From contig NZ_CP090059.1 of NCBI RefSeq assembly GCF_021391395.1, positions 4,322,172 through 4,386,171 of the forward strand: a stretch of 64,000 bases of DNA. The letters are read 5' to 3'. Source of the stretch: Sphingomonas cannabina (lineage in GTDB: Bacteria; Pseudomonadota; Alphaproteobacteria; Sphingomonadales; Sphingomonadaceae). The notes under the pieces were generated by a model. The model searched no databases, was not told the origin of the DNA, and was given only the letters and a program-made list of their open reading frames with translations. Shown piece by piece: positions 50,504-58,656 of this stretch. A program made the position numbers and the translations under genes. Position 1 is the stretch's first letter. Each line of letters begins with the position of its first letter.

Positions 50504-51907
50504 TCAAGCCGGCACGTTCCCCGCCGGCGCCTCCTCGAACAGCACGTCGGTGAACCGCTTAAGCCACCACATCACGTCCTGCTGCTCGACATTGTCCATC
50601 ATCCGCCGCCACCGCTCGATGCGTTCGCTGAGCGGCATCCGCAGCGCCTGCATGATCGCGTCGGACATCTCCTCGGCGCTGTAGGGATTGACCAGCACCG
50701 CCCCCTCCAGCTGGCTCGCCGCGCCCGCGAAGCGCGACAGGATCAGCACGCCGGGGTCCTCCGGGTCCTGCGCCGCGACATATTCCTTGGCGACCAGGTT
50801 CATCCCGTCCCTCAGCGGCGTCACCAGCCCGATCCGCGCCGCCCGGTACACGCCCGCCAGCACGTCGCGCGGATAGCCCTGGTTGACGTAGCGGATCGGC
50901 ACCCAGTCGAGGTCGGCATGCGCCCCGTTGATCCGTCCCGACAGCCCCTCCAGCGTGCTGCGGATGCGCTGGTAGCTCTCGACCGCGGCGCGCGACGGCG
51001 GCGCGATCTGGAGCAGGAACACCTCCTTGCGCTCCTCGGGATGCTCGGTCAGGAACCGCTCGTAGCCGAGGAAGCGCTCCTCCAGCCCCTTGGAATAGTC
51101 GAGCCGGTCGACCCCGACGATCATCTCGCGCCCGACCGCGCTGTCGCGCATCTGGCGGAAGGCGAGCCGCGCGGCCGGGCTGGCGGCGAGCCCGGCGAAC
51201 TCCCTGGCGTCGATCCCGATCGGGCAGTCGAGCAGCCGCACCCGCCGCTTGCCGAGCACCACCACGTCGCCCTCGATCCGCGCCCCCATCTCCTCGCGGA
51301 CGAAGTCGCAGAACGCCTCCAGCCACTCGGCGGTCTGGAAGCCGATCACGTCATAGGCGAACAGCGTCTCGACCAGCCGGTTCGCCCCCGGCAGCGTACC
51401 GAGCAGCCGCCGCGGCGGCCACGGGATGTGGAGGAAGAAGCCCATGCGGTTGCGGCACCCACGCCGGCGCAGCTCCTCGCCCAGCGGGAACATGTGATAA
51501 TCCTGCACCCACACCACGTCGTCGCGCTCGATCAGCGGCCGCACCGTCTCGGCGAAGCGCTCGTTGGCGCGCCGGTAGCCGCCGGCGAAGTCGCGCTCAT
51601 ATTCGGCCAAGTCGATGCGGTAGTGGAACAGCGGCCACAGGGTGCGGTTGGCGTAGCCGTTGTAGTACTCCTCGACGTCCTGCTCCTCCAGGTCGACGGT
51701 GGCGGTGGTGACGCCGCCCTTGCGGTCGAGATTGACCTGGCCGGAGAATTCCTCGGTCAGCTCGCCCGACCAGCCGAACCAGATGCCGCCCATCTCCCTC
51801 AGCGCCGAGGTCAGCGCGACCGCCAGGCCGCCCTGCGCGCCGTTGGAATTGCCGGCGCTGACGCGGTTGGAGATGACGATGAGGCGGCTCAACGGATGGA
51901 ACTCCAT
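50504..51907 (-). CDS. otsA: Alpha,alpha-trehalose-phosphate synthase (UDP-forming)
   Basis: 467 residues, GT20. RLIVISNRVSAGNSNGAQGG (start loop), GFFLHIPWPPRRLLGTLPG, VGVDRLDYSKGLEERFLGYE and LVTPLRDGMNLVAKEYVAAQ are the classic OtsA motifs for UDP-glucose and glucose-6-phosphate. It makes trehalose-6-phosphate, an osmo- and desiccation protectant precursor. Its start overlaps the GH15 stop by 19 bp; it is last in the operon otsB, GH15, otsA. Confidence 0.96.
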   Translation of the reverse strand: MEFHPLSRLIVISNRVSAGNSNGAQGGLAVALTSALREMGGIWFGWSGELTEEFSGQVNLDRKGGVTTATVDLEEQDVEEYYNGYANRTLWPLFHYRIDLAEYERDFAGGYRRANERFAETVRPLIERDDVVWVQDYHMFPLGEELRRRGCRNRMGFFLHIPWPPRRLLGTLPGANRLVETLFAYDVIGFQTAEWLEAFCDFVREEMGARIEGDVVVLGKRRVRLLDCPIGIDAREFAGLAASPAARLAFRQMRDSAVGREMIVGVDRLDYSKGLEERFLGYERFLTEHPEERKEVFLLQIAPPSRAAVESYQRIRSTLEGLSGRINGAHADLDWVPIRYVNQGYPRDVLAGVYRAARIGLVTPLRDGMNLVAKEYVAAQDPEDPGVLILSRFAGAASQLEGAVLVNPYSAEEMSDAIMQALRMPLSERIERWRRMMDNVEQQDVMWWLKRFTDVLFEEAPAGNVPA

Positions 51908-53685
51908 GGTTTGCTGAGGAGGACGGCGCAGTTGATCAGGCCGACCAACGAATAGGTCTGCGGGTAATTTCCCCAGAGCTCGCCGCTCTGCGGGTCGATG
52001 TCCTCGGAGAGAAGCCCGGGGGGGGTGCGGCGCGCCAGCATCTCCTCGAACAGCTGCCGCGCGTCGTCGACGCGCCCGGTCGCGTGCAGCGCCTCGATCA
52101 GCCAGAAGGTGCAGACGTTGAACGCGGTCTCGGGCAGGCCGAAGTCGTCCTCGGTGGCGTAGCGCAGCATGTAGCTGCCGCGCCGGAGGCCCTCCTCGAC
52201 CGCGACCAAAGTGCCGCGGAAGCGGGCGTCGTCCGGCGGCAGGAAGCGGAGGTCGAGCAGCTGGATGATGCTGGCATCGAGGTCGTCGCCGCCGAAGGTC
52301 GCGGACAGGCGCTTGCTGTCCTCCCGCCACGCCGCACCCTCGATCCGCTCCCGGATGCGGTCGGCGCGGTCCTGCCAGAACTGCGACCGCTCGCCGAGCC
52401 CCAGCGCCGCCGCGGCATTGGCGAGCCGGTCGCACGCCGCCCAGCACATCGCCGCCGAATAGGTATGGATATGGCTCTTGGTCCTGAGCTCCCACAGCCC
52501 CGCATCGGGCTTGTCGTATACCTCCCAGGCCCGCTCGCCGACCGTCTCCAGCGCCTCGAAGTCGGGCACGCCGCCCATCCGCAGCAGCCTTTGGTCGAAG
52601 AAGCTCTGCGTGCTGGAGAGGACGATCTGACCATAGGCGTCGTGCTGGACCTGCTCATAGGCCTGGTTGCCGACCCGCACCGGCCCCATGCCGCGATAGC
52701 CGGTCAGCCCCTCGGCCACCCGCTCCTCCAGCCGCGCCTCGCCGCCGACGCCGTAGAGCGGCTGGATATGCCCGCCGCGGGCGTTGTCGACGATGTTGCG
52801 GAGGTATTCGAGATAGGTCTCCAAGACGTCGAGCGCGCCCAGCCGGTTGAGCGCCTGCACCGTGTAATAGGCGTCACGGATCCAGCAGTAGCGATAGTCC
52901 CAGTTGCGCTGCGAGTTCGCATGCTCGGGGATCGAGGTGGTGAGCGCGGCGACGATCGCCCCCGTCTCCTCATGCTGGCACAGCTTGAGCGTGATCGCCG
53001 CGCGGATCACCGCCTCCTGCCATTCGAGCGGCGTGGCGAGGCTGCGCACCCATTCGCGCCATTCCTGCGCGGTGCGGTCGAGCATCGTCTCCAGCGCGAC
53101 GCGCAGGTCGTCGGTGAAGCTCTCGTCGGGGCCCAGGAAGAAATGCAGCGGCCGCTCGACCCGGAACAGCCGCTCGTCCTCGACCCAGCCGACCGGCGCG
53201 GTGGTGGTGAGCCTGAGCGTCATGTCGGCGAGGAGGTAGCGGATATGGTTCGATCCGCGCGTAGTCGGCGCGTCCTCCGCCCCCCAGTCGCGGGCGGGTC
53301 TCAGGCGGATGCGGATACGCGGCGATCCCTGGATCGGCCGCACGATCCTGGCGAAGGCGACCGGGCGGTAGGCGCGCCCGCTGCGGTGGAAGCGCGGGCA
53401 GAAATCGATCACCTCGATCGCATTGCCCTGCCGGTCGGTGTGCTTCGTCACCAGGATCGGGGTGTTGCGCAGATAGCTCTGCTCGGTCGCGGCGCAGTCC
53501 TCCAGGTCGATCTCCCAGAAGCCGCGCGCACCCTCGCCGGCGCGGGGCGCCGCGTCGAGCAGCGAGGAGAATACCGGCTCCCCGTCGACCCGCGGCACGC
53601 AGCCCCACACGAACCGTCCGGCGCGGTCGACCAGCGCCGACACCTGGCAATTGCCGATCGGCCAGAGGTCGAGCGTCGCGGTCAT
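51889..53685 (-). CDS. Glycoside hydrolase family 15 protein (trehalase or glucoamylase)
   Basis: 598 residues, no signal peptide, (alpha/alpha)6 fold in the C-terminal two thirds. The GH15 motifs are NSQRNWDYRYCWIRDAYYTV and, near the end, LLSEDIDPQSGELWGNYPQT, whose Glu is the usual catalytic base region. The family includes mycobacterial-type trehalases, and its place between otsB and otsA favours a trehalose-degrading or balancing role; glucoamylase is the alternative. ATGA overlap with otsB. Confidence 0.9.
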   Translation of the reverse strand: MTATLDLWPIGNCQVSALVDRAGRFVWGCVPRVDGEPVFSSLLDAAPRAGEGARGFWEIDLEDCAATEQSYLRNTPILVTKHTDRQGNAIEVIDFCPRFHRSGRAYRPVAFARIVRPIQGSPRIRIRLRPARDWGAEDAPTTRGSNHIRYLLADMTLRLTTTAPVGWVEDERLFRVERPLHFFLGPDESFTDDLRVALETMLDRTAQEWREWVRSLATPLEWQEAVIRAAITLKLCQHEETGAIVAALTTSIPEHANSQRNWDYRYCWIRDAYYTVQALNRLGALDVLETYLEYLRNIVDNARGGHIQPLYGVGGEARLEERVAEGLTGYRGMGPVRVGNQAYEQVQHDAYGQIVLSSTQSFFDQRLLRMGGVPDFEALETVGERAWEVYDKPDAGLWELRTKSHIHTYSAAMCWAACDRLANAAAALGLGERSQFWQDRADRIRERIEGAAWREDSKRLSATFGGDDLDASIIQLLDLRFLPPDDARFRGTLVAVEEGLRRGSYMLRYATEDDFGLPETAFNVCTFWLIEALHATGRVDDARQLFEEMLARRTPPGLLSEDIDPQSGELWGNYPQTYSLVGLINCAVLLSKPWSSIR

Positions 53686-54434
53686 GCCAGCGCCTCCGCC
53701 AGCCAGGCGCGCACCGCCTTGGGGTCGGTCAGGCGATACTGCGCCGCCGTCTCGCGCCCGGCACCGACCAGCACGCCGCTGCCGCCGAGCGCCCGCGCCG
53801 CCTCGAACCCGGCCTCGTCGGTCACGTCGTCGCCCAGGAACAGCGGCCGCGTTCCCGCCATCGGCGGCCGGCTCATCAGCCGCCGCACCGCCACCCCCTT
53901 GTCGCCGCCCGGCACGCGCACCTCGGCCATCATCTTGCCGGGCTGGAGCTGGAGGCCATGCTCATCGGCCAGCGTCTCGGCCAGCGCCAGCGCGGATGCT
54001 TCGACCATGGGAGCGAGGCGATAATGGAGACCGACGCCATAGCTCTTGCCCTCGACCATCACGCCCGGGTGGTCGCCCGCGAAGCGTCGGAACGCCTCGG
54101 CGACGCGATCGAGCGATGCCGGCCGCACCGGCTGGGCGAGCACGCCGCGCCAGCGATGCTCGCACCCGTGGCTGCCCGACAGCGCGATCGCGTCGCACAC
54201 CGAGCCGAGGATCGTGTCGAGCTGCGCGAGCGACCGCCCGCTCACCACCGCAACGCGCCCGTCGAGCCGCTCGGTCAGCCTGAGCAGCAGCGCGCGCAAA
54301 GCCTCGTCGGCGACGACCTCCTCGGGCCGGTCGATCAGGTCGAGCAGCGTGCCGTCGAGGTCGAGGAACAGGCTGGCGCCGTCGAGCAGGGTCGTCGGCG
54401 GCGCGGGAAGGACAGTCTTGGCAGCGACGACGAT
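53682..54434 (-). CDS. otsB: Trehalose-6-phosphate phosphatase; start codon unusual
   Basis: HAD phosphatase: motif I LFLDLDGTLLDLIDRP, motif II AVVSGRSLAQLD, later VMVEGKSYGVGLHYR and the motif IV-type FLGDDVTDEAGFEAA. It dephosphorylates trehalose-6-phosphate. No ATG, GTG or TTG lies in frame between the stop at 54450 and motif I; the first TTG (54299) is after the nucleophile and would give an inactive product. The boundary given is an ATC at 54434, five bases after GGGGGAG; a CTG a few codons on is another option, as is a base error here. Confidence 0.8.
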   Translation of the reverse strand: MVVAAKTVLPAPPTTLLDGASLFLDLDGTLLDLIDRPEEVVADEALRALLLRLTERLDGRVAVVSGRSLAQLDTILGSVCDAIALSGSHGCEHRWRGVLAQPVRPASLDRVAEAFRRFAGDHPGVMVEGKSYGVGLHYRLAPMVEASALALAETLADEHGLQLQPGKMMAEVRVPGGDKGVAVRRLMSRPPMAGTRPLFLGDDVTDEAGFEAARALGGSGVLVGAGRETAAQYRLTDPKAVRAWLAEALA

Positions 54435-54499
54435 GAGGGCTCCCCCGGATCACTCTACGCCGACCGAACGGCTGCGGCAGCCGAGGGTTCCGCTCCCCT

Positions 54500-54642
54500 A
54501 GCTCCTCCCCGGCACGGGGAGGGGGACCGCGCGACGAAGTCGCGTGGTGGAGGGGGCCCTCCATGTCGGTTGCCGCCTGCGGCCTGCCCCTCCACCAAGC
54601 CGCTACGCGTCTTGGTCCCCCTCCCCGTGCCGGGGAGGAGCT
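54500..54642. repeat. 143-bp palindromic element (family R3) with 29-bp perfect arms
   Basis: AGCTCCTCCCCGGCACGGGG plus AGGGGGACC at 54500-54528 recurs in perfect inverted form at 54614-54642. The interior (GCGACGAAGTCGC hairpin, TGGTGGAGGGG / CCCCTCCACCA) is also palindromic. It lies between the convergent... here same-strand genes divK and otsB and may end divK transcription. Confidence 0.85.
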
Positions 54643-54645
54643 GCA

Positions 54646-55035
54646 CTACGCCGCCGCCGGCTCCGGCGCCTCGGGCACCAGCGCGCGCACTTCCTCGATG
54701 AAGCGGATCACCGAGATCGGCTTCGACACATAGGCGTTGGCGCCGGCTGCGCGGATGCGTTCCTCGTCGTCGCGGCCGGCATAGGCGGTCACCGCCATCA
54801 CCGGCACGGGCCTCAAGTGCGGGTCGCGCTTCATCTGCCCGATCAGCTCGAGCCCGCTGACATGGGGGAGCTGAATGTCCATCACCACCAGATCGGGCGC
54901 GAAGCTCCGTGCGCGCGCCACCGCCTCGCGCCCGTCGCGCACCGGCTCGGCCGCATAGCCGTGCGCGCGAAGCAAGTCGCAGAACAGCTTCAGATTGAGT
55001 TCGTTGTCCTCGACAACGAGCACTCTTTTTGCCAC
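54646..55035 (-). CDS. divK: Single-domain response regulator DivK
   Basis: 129 residues, CheY-like receiver only. RVLVVEDNELNLKLFCDLLR start, phospho-acceptor Asp in LVVMDIQLPHVSG (about 53), MAVTAYAGRDDEERIR and the Lys in AYVSKPISV. The VEDNELNLKLF and AYAGxxDEERIR words are those of DivK, the alphaproteobacterial cell-cycle regulator that controls DivJ/PleC and DivL. It is divergent from the DUF3572 gene by about 21 bp, a common order in the class. Confidence 0.92.
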   Translation of the reverse strand: MAKRVLVVEDNELNLKLFCDLLRAHGYAAEPVRDGREAVARARSFAPDLVVMDIQLPHVSGLELIGQMKRDPHLRPVPVMAVTAYAGRDDEERIRAAGANAYVSKPISVIRFIEEVRALVPEAPEPAAA

Positions 55036-55056
55036 GCGATCCGAGCCCCTTCGGAA

Positions 55057-55332
55057 ATGACTCTAGCAATGCCTGCCGCGGAAACAAACCACATGACGCT
55101 CGCGCTCCATGCGCTCGCCTGGACGGTGGCCGAACCGGGCCGCGCCGACCGGCTGCTGGCGCTGACCGGGCTCACCCCGGCGGATCTGCGCGCATCCGCC
55201 GACCGGCCGGCCACCCTGGCGGCGGTGCTGGGCTTCCTCGAGGCGCACGAACCCGACCTGATCGCCTGCGCCGCGGCGATCGACACCACCCCCGTGGCGC
55301 TGGTCGCCGCCCGCCGGGAGCTGGAGGCATGA
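55057..55332 (+). CDS. DUF3572 family protein
   Basis: 91 residues from the ATG at 55057; ATGs at 55069 and 55093 are alternatives, the last giving 79 residues. TLALHALAWTVAEPGRADRL, LLALTGLTPADLRA and FLEAHEPDLIACAAAID are the DUF3572 core. It is a small helical alphaproteobacterial protein of unknown function, conserved next to divK. Its stop overlaps the HAD-like gene (ATGA). Confidence 0.87.
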   Translation: MTLAMPAAETNHMTLALHALAWTVAEPGRADRLLALTGLTPADLRASADRPATLAAVLGFLEAHEPDLIACAAAIDTTPVALVAARRELEA

Positions 55333-55976
55333 GCCGTCCGCTCCTCATCTGCGACTGCGACGAGGTGCTGCTGCACATGGTGCGGCACTTCGGCGTATGG
55401 CTGCGCGAGCATCACGACATCGCCTTCGATGCCACCGAGGGCCGCTTCGCCATGACCCGCGCCGACGGCAGCGTGGTGCCGGGCGAGGAGATGTGGACGC
55501 TGCTCGACCATTTCTTCCCGGCCGAGATGAGCCGCCAGACGCTGGTGCCGCACGCTCGCGAAGCGCTGGAGCGGCTCGGCGCCGGGGCGGACATCGTCGT
55601 CCTCACCAACCTCGGCGATCATTGCCGCGACGCCCGCATCGCCCAGCTCGCCGCGCACGGCATCCCTCACCGCGTCGAGTGCAACCAGGGCGGCAAGGGC
55701 ACCCCGGTCGCGCGGCTGATCGCCGAGTACCGGCCGAGCGTGACCGTGTTCGTCGACGACCTGCCGACCCACCACGAATCGGTCGCGAAGCACGTGCCCG
55801 AGGTCCATCGCCTGCACATGGTGTCGGAGCCCGACCTGGCGCCGCGCGTCTCCCCCGCGCCGCACGCCCATGCCCGCATCGACGACTGGCGCGAGGCGGC
55901 CGAGTGGATCGCCGCCCGCTTCGCCGCGGGCATGCCCGCGGAGCCCATCCCATCCATCGAAGGAGCCCAGCCATGA
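55329..55976 (+). CDS. HAD-like hydrolase
   Basis: 215 residues. LLICDCDEVLLHMVRHFG is a HAD motif I (DCDEVL), IVVLTNLGDHCRD motif II and VTVFVDDLPTHHESVA a motif IV variant. The DxDEVL form, with Glu in place of the usual Gly/Thr, is common in this alphaproteobacterial group, which is always near DUF3572 and RidA genes. Substrate unknown. It overlaps both neighbours by 4 nt. Confidence 0.8.
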   Translation: MSRPLLICDCDEVLLHMVRHFGVWLREHHDIAFDATEGRFAMTRADGSVVPGEEMWTLLDHFFPAEMSRQTLVPHAREALERLGAGADIVVLTNLGDHCRDARIAQLAAHGIPHRVECNQGGKGTPVARLIAEYRPSVTVFVDDLPTHHESVAKHVPEVHRLHMVSEPDLAPRVSPAPHAHARIDDWREAAEWIAARFAAGMPAEPIPSIEGAQP

Positions 55977-56449
55977 CCACCGCGATCGACCGCAAGCTCG
56001 CCGAGCTCGGCCTCACCCTGCCCGAGGCGGCGGCGCCGATCGCCGCCTATGTGCCGACGGTCGAGGCGGGCGGGCTGCTCCACATCTCGGGCCAGCTGCC
56101 GTTCAAGGACGGCCAGGTGATGACCGGCCGCCTCGGCGACGACCGCGACCTCGCCTATGGCCAGGAAGCGGCGCAGCGCTGCGCGCTGATGCTGGCCGCG
56201 CAGATCAAGGCGGCGCTCGGCGGGTTCGACCGCGTCGACCGCATCGTCAAGCTCGGTGTGTTCATCAACAGCGCCCCCGACTTCACCGACCAGCCGCAGG
56301 TCGCCAACGGCGCCTCGGAGCTGATGCAGGCGCTGTTCGGCGAGGCGGGCCGCCATGCCCGCAGCGCCGTGGGTGTGCCCGCATTGCCGCGCGGCGCCGC
56401 GGTCGAGGTCGACGCGATCGTCGCACTGCGGCCGAACTCGCTGGATTAA
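55973..56449 (+). CDS. RidA family protein (reactive imine deaminase-like)
   Basis: 158 residues, YjgF/RidA fold with a Rid-type core: LLHISGQLPFKDGQVMTGRL, KLGVFINSAPDFTDQPQVAN and the C-terminal RSAVGVPALPRGAAVEVDA containing the Arg that binds carboxylate in active RidA proteins. The longer N-terminus (KLAELGLTLPEAAAPIAAYV) is that of the YjgH/Rid1-4-type subgroup. It probably hydrolyses enamine/imine intermediates. Last gene of the DUF3572 operon; an R1 repeat follows. Confidence 0.88.
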   Translation: MTTAIDRKLAELGLTLPEAAAPIAAYVPTVEAGGLLHISGQLPFKDGQVMTGRLGDDRDLAYGQEAAQRCALMLAAQIKAALGGFDRVDRIVKLGVFINSAPDFTDQPQVANGASELMQALFGEAGRHARSAVGVPALPRGAAVEVDAIVALRPNSLD

Positions 56450-56586
56450 CCCCTCTCCCTTTGGGAGAGGGGAGGGGCCCGCTCGGCGAAGCCGAGTGGG
56501 AGGGGTGAGGGCGATCTCACTCGCCGCAGCCACCCTCACCCTCCCGCCGCTTCGCGGCTCCTTCCCTCTCCCAAGGGGAGAGGGAC
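56450..56586. repeat. R1 palindromic repeat pair
   Basis: Two inverted copies: CCCTCTCCCTTTGGGAGAGG with the CGCTCGGCGAAGCCGAGTG hairpin, and the reverse CCACCCTCACCCTCCCGCCG ... CCCTCTCCCAAGGGGAGAGG. It lies directly after the ridA stop and could act as its terminator. Confidence 0.8.
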
Positions 56587-56779
56587 AGTGGGAGAAGTGT
56601 TTCCGGATTGTTGCTCGTCGGCAACACTCTTTGAACGAATTGTGTCTGCCGCCGGCCTTTTCGGTTGTGCGGCGCAATAACCTGCGCCACATCTCCGCCC
56701 GTCCGGCCAGCCGCGCGGGGAGATGACGCGGCATCCGGCAAGCAGGCGGGAACCTCGACCCAATTCAGGAGGTCTCTCG

Positions 56780-57583
56780 ATGCGTTTCTCGACTCTCGCG
56801 CTCGGCACGATCGCGTTTCTCGCCGCCAATCCTGCCATGGCGCAGGAGGAGACGGCGCCGCCCAAGCCCATCACCATCACCGGCAGCGTCACCGCGATCA
56901 CCGACTATCGCTTCCGCGGCGCCACCCAGACCAACGGCGATCCGGCGATCCAGGGCACGCTCAACGTCAACCATTCATCGGGCTTCTATGTCGGCACCTT
57001 CCTGTCGTCGATCGACGGCGGGGCGGACGGCAGCACCCCTGCGCTCACCAACTACGGCGACGTCGAGGTCGACCTCTACGGCGGCTTCACCAAGACGCTG
57101 CCGAGCGGCCTCGGCTTCGACGTCGGCCTGCTCTATTACTGGTACGCCGACGGGGCGAAGAGCGTGAACACCGACTTCTTCGAGCCCTATGCCTCGGTCA
57201 ACTACACCGTCGGCCCGGCCAATCTGAAGGTCGGCGGCAACTATGCCTGGGGTGGACAGAAGGGCCTGAACTTCACGCCCGGCAACGACGACAGCCTCTA
57301 TCTCTACGGCGAGGCCTCGGTCGCGATCCCGAAGACGCCGATCACGCTGAAGGGCCATTTCGGCCGCACCAAGGGCTCGCTCGGCCTGCTCAACCCGACC
57401 ATCGCCGACGACAGCTATCTCGACTGGTCGCTCACCGCCGAGGCGGTCGGCGGGCCGCTCAAGGTGGGCGTGAGCTACGTCGATACCGACATCACCAACG
57501 GGGTCGTCCCCGGCATCGGCCATTATGCGCATGAGCTCGGCCGCGGTTCGACCGTGCTCGGCTACGTGGCGTTCAGCTTCTGA
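56780..57583 (+). CDS. TorF family putative porin
   Basis: 267 residues from the ATG at 56780, after AGGAGG. Signal peptide RFSTLALGTIAFLAANPAMA; mature start ITITGSVTAITDYRFRGATQ with TNGDPAIQG is the Gcw_chp/TorF signature, and the C-terminus ends VLGYVAFSF with a terminal Phe as in outer-membrane barrels. TorF-type proteins are alphaproteobacterial porin-like barrels often reported as stress-responsive. Single gene. Confidence 0.88.
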   Translation: MRFSTLALGTIAFLAANPAMAQEETAPPKPITITGSVTAITDYRFRGATQTNGDPAIQGTLNVNHSSGFYVGTFLSSIDGGADGSTPALTNYGDVEVDLYGGFTKTLPSGLGFDVGLLYYWYADGAKSVNTDFFEPYASVNYTVGPANLKVGGNYAWGGQKGLNFTPGNDDSLYLYGEASVAIPKTPITLKGHFGRTKGSLGLLNPTIADDSYLDWSLTAEAVGGPLKVGVSYVDTDITNGVVPGIGHYAHELGRGSTVLGYVAFSF

Positions 57584-57635
57584 TCGGATAACGGGCGGCG
57601 GCGCTGAGGCGTCGCCGCCTCTCATCCACCATGCA

Positions 57636-57714
57636 GTGCTCCTGCGAAAGCAGGAGCCCAGGCCGCAAGCGATATCCCGCTAATCCAGCGCTCCTGCTTT
57701 CGCAGGAGCACGGG
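57636..57714. repeat. Dispersed repeat family R4 (TCCTGCGAAAGCAGGA hairpins)
   Basis: GCTCCTGCGAAAGCAGGAGC (hairpin with a GAAA-type loop) and, 50 bp on, GCTCCTGCTTTCGCAGGAGC in inverted orientation; a CCCAGGCCGC tail follows the first. Located between the convergent porin and bamF genes. A repeat of this sequence is familiar to me from sphingomonad and Caulobacter genomes. Confidence 0.75.
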
Positions 57715-57721
57715 TACGCTC

Positions 57722-58156
57722 TTACTGCCCGCTGGTAGGCTGCTGCTGCCCGGCAGCCGCGCGCGTCGACTGGCCGTCACCCTGCGGCGCGGCGATGATG
57801 TCGCGGGTGGTCGTGCCCTTCTCGACGACGTTGGTCTGCGGATCGCCGGCGGCCGAGCGGACGCCCGCCTCCGCGACGTCGCGGCCGGCGGCGCTCAGCG
57901 CGCTGGTCTCGCTGTTGCTGCGCGGCGCCGGGCCGCCGAACAGCGCGTCGAGCGCCTGGTTGGCGGGGCCGGTCTCCTGCGGACGCGGCGCGCCCGGCTG
58001 CGGCGGCTTCAGCGCGAAGTCGGGCGGGATCACCAGCGGCGCCTGGCGCGCCACCGCAAACTCGTCCGGACGCGAGCGGTCGAAGCCGCGGTTGCCGCAG
58101 CCGGCGAGCGCCAGCGCGGCGATGCCGACGACGGCGAGGGTGATGGCCTTACGCAT
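57722..58156 (-). CDS. DUF3035 lipoprotein, BamF-type beta-barrel assembly subunit
   Basis: 144 residues. Lipobox ALALAGC (Cys20). The hallmark RSRPDEFAVARQAPLVIPPD (28-47) is the alphaproteobacterial BamF motif, also related to the N-terminal part of BamC. A low-complexity Gln/Ala tail follows. BamF is an inner-leaflet outer-membrane lipoprotein of the BAM complex in Caulobacter. It overlaps lspA by 8 bp, and LspA itself processes lipoproteins. Confidence 0.82.
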   Translation of the reverse strand: MRKAITLAVVGIAALALAGCGNRGFDRSRPDEFAVARQAPLVIPPDFALKPPQPGAPRPQETGPANQALDALFGGPAPRSNSETSALSAAGRDVAEAGVRSAAGDPQTNVVEKGTTTRDIIAAPQGDGQSTRAAAGQQQPTSGQ

Positions 58157-58655
58157 TCAAACTCTCCCGAGGAGCAGGCTTCTCGCGCACGAACAGCGCC
58201 CGCGCGAGCAAAATCAGGACGCCGATGGTAATCGCGGCGTCGGCGACATTGAAGACCAAAAACGGCTGCCAGTCGCCGAAGTGGAGATCGGCGTAGTCGA
58301 CGACATAGCCAAGCCGCACGCGATCGAGGATGTTGCCGAGCGCCCCGCCCAGCACCATACCGAGCGCGATCAGGTCGAACCGGTTCTTCTCGCGCAGCAT
58401 CCACCAGGCGACGCCGGCGGCGATCACCCCGGTCAGCGCGACGAGGCCCCAGCGCATCGCGTCGCTGTCCGCCGCCAGCATGCCGAGCGACACGCCGACA
58501 TTGGGCACGAACTTGAGGTTGAAGATCGGCAGCACGGTGATCGATTCGCCGATCTGATCGAGCCCGAGCGCGCCGGTGACATAGGCCTTCACCGCCTGGT
58601 CGACGAGGAACAGGATGAGGGCGACGAGGAAGCCGTTCAGGCGGGGACGATTCAT
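58149..58655 (-). CDS. lspA: Lipoprotein signal peptidase
   Basis: 168 residues from the ATG at 58655; a TTG three codons upstream, inside ileS, is an alternative. Four helices; active-site aspartates in GNILDRVRLGYVVDYADLHF and FNVADAAITIG. It cleaves the signal peptide of prolipoproteins at the inner membrane. It follows ileS by one base, the usual ileS-lspA arrangement, and overlaps the BamF-type lipoprotein gene. Confidence 0.93.
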   Translation of the reverse strand: MNRPRLNGFLVALILFLVDQAVKAYVTGALGLDQIGESITVLPIFNLKFVPNVGVSLGMLAADSDAMRWGLVALTGVIAAGVAWWMLREKNRFDLIALGMVLGGALGNILDRVRLGYVVDYADLHFGDWQPFLVFNVADAAITIGVLILLARALFVREKPAPRESLNA

Positions 58656-58656
58656 A

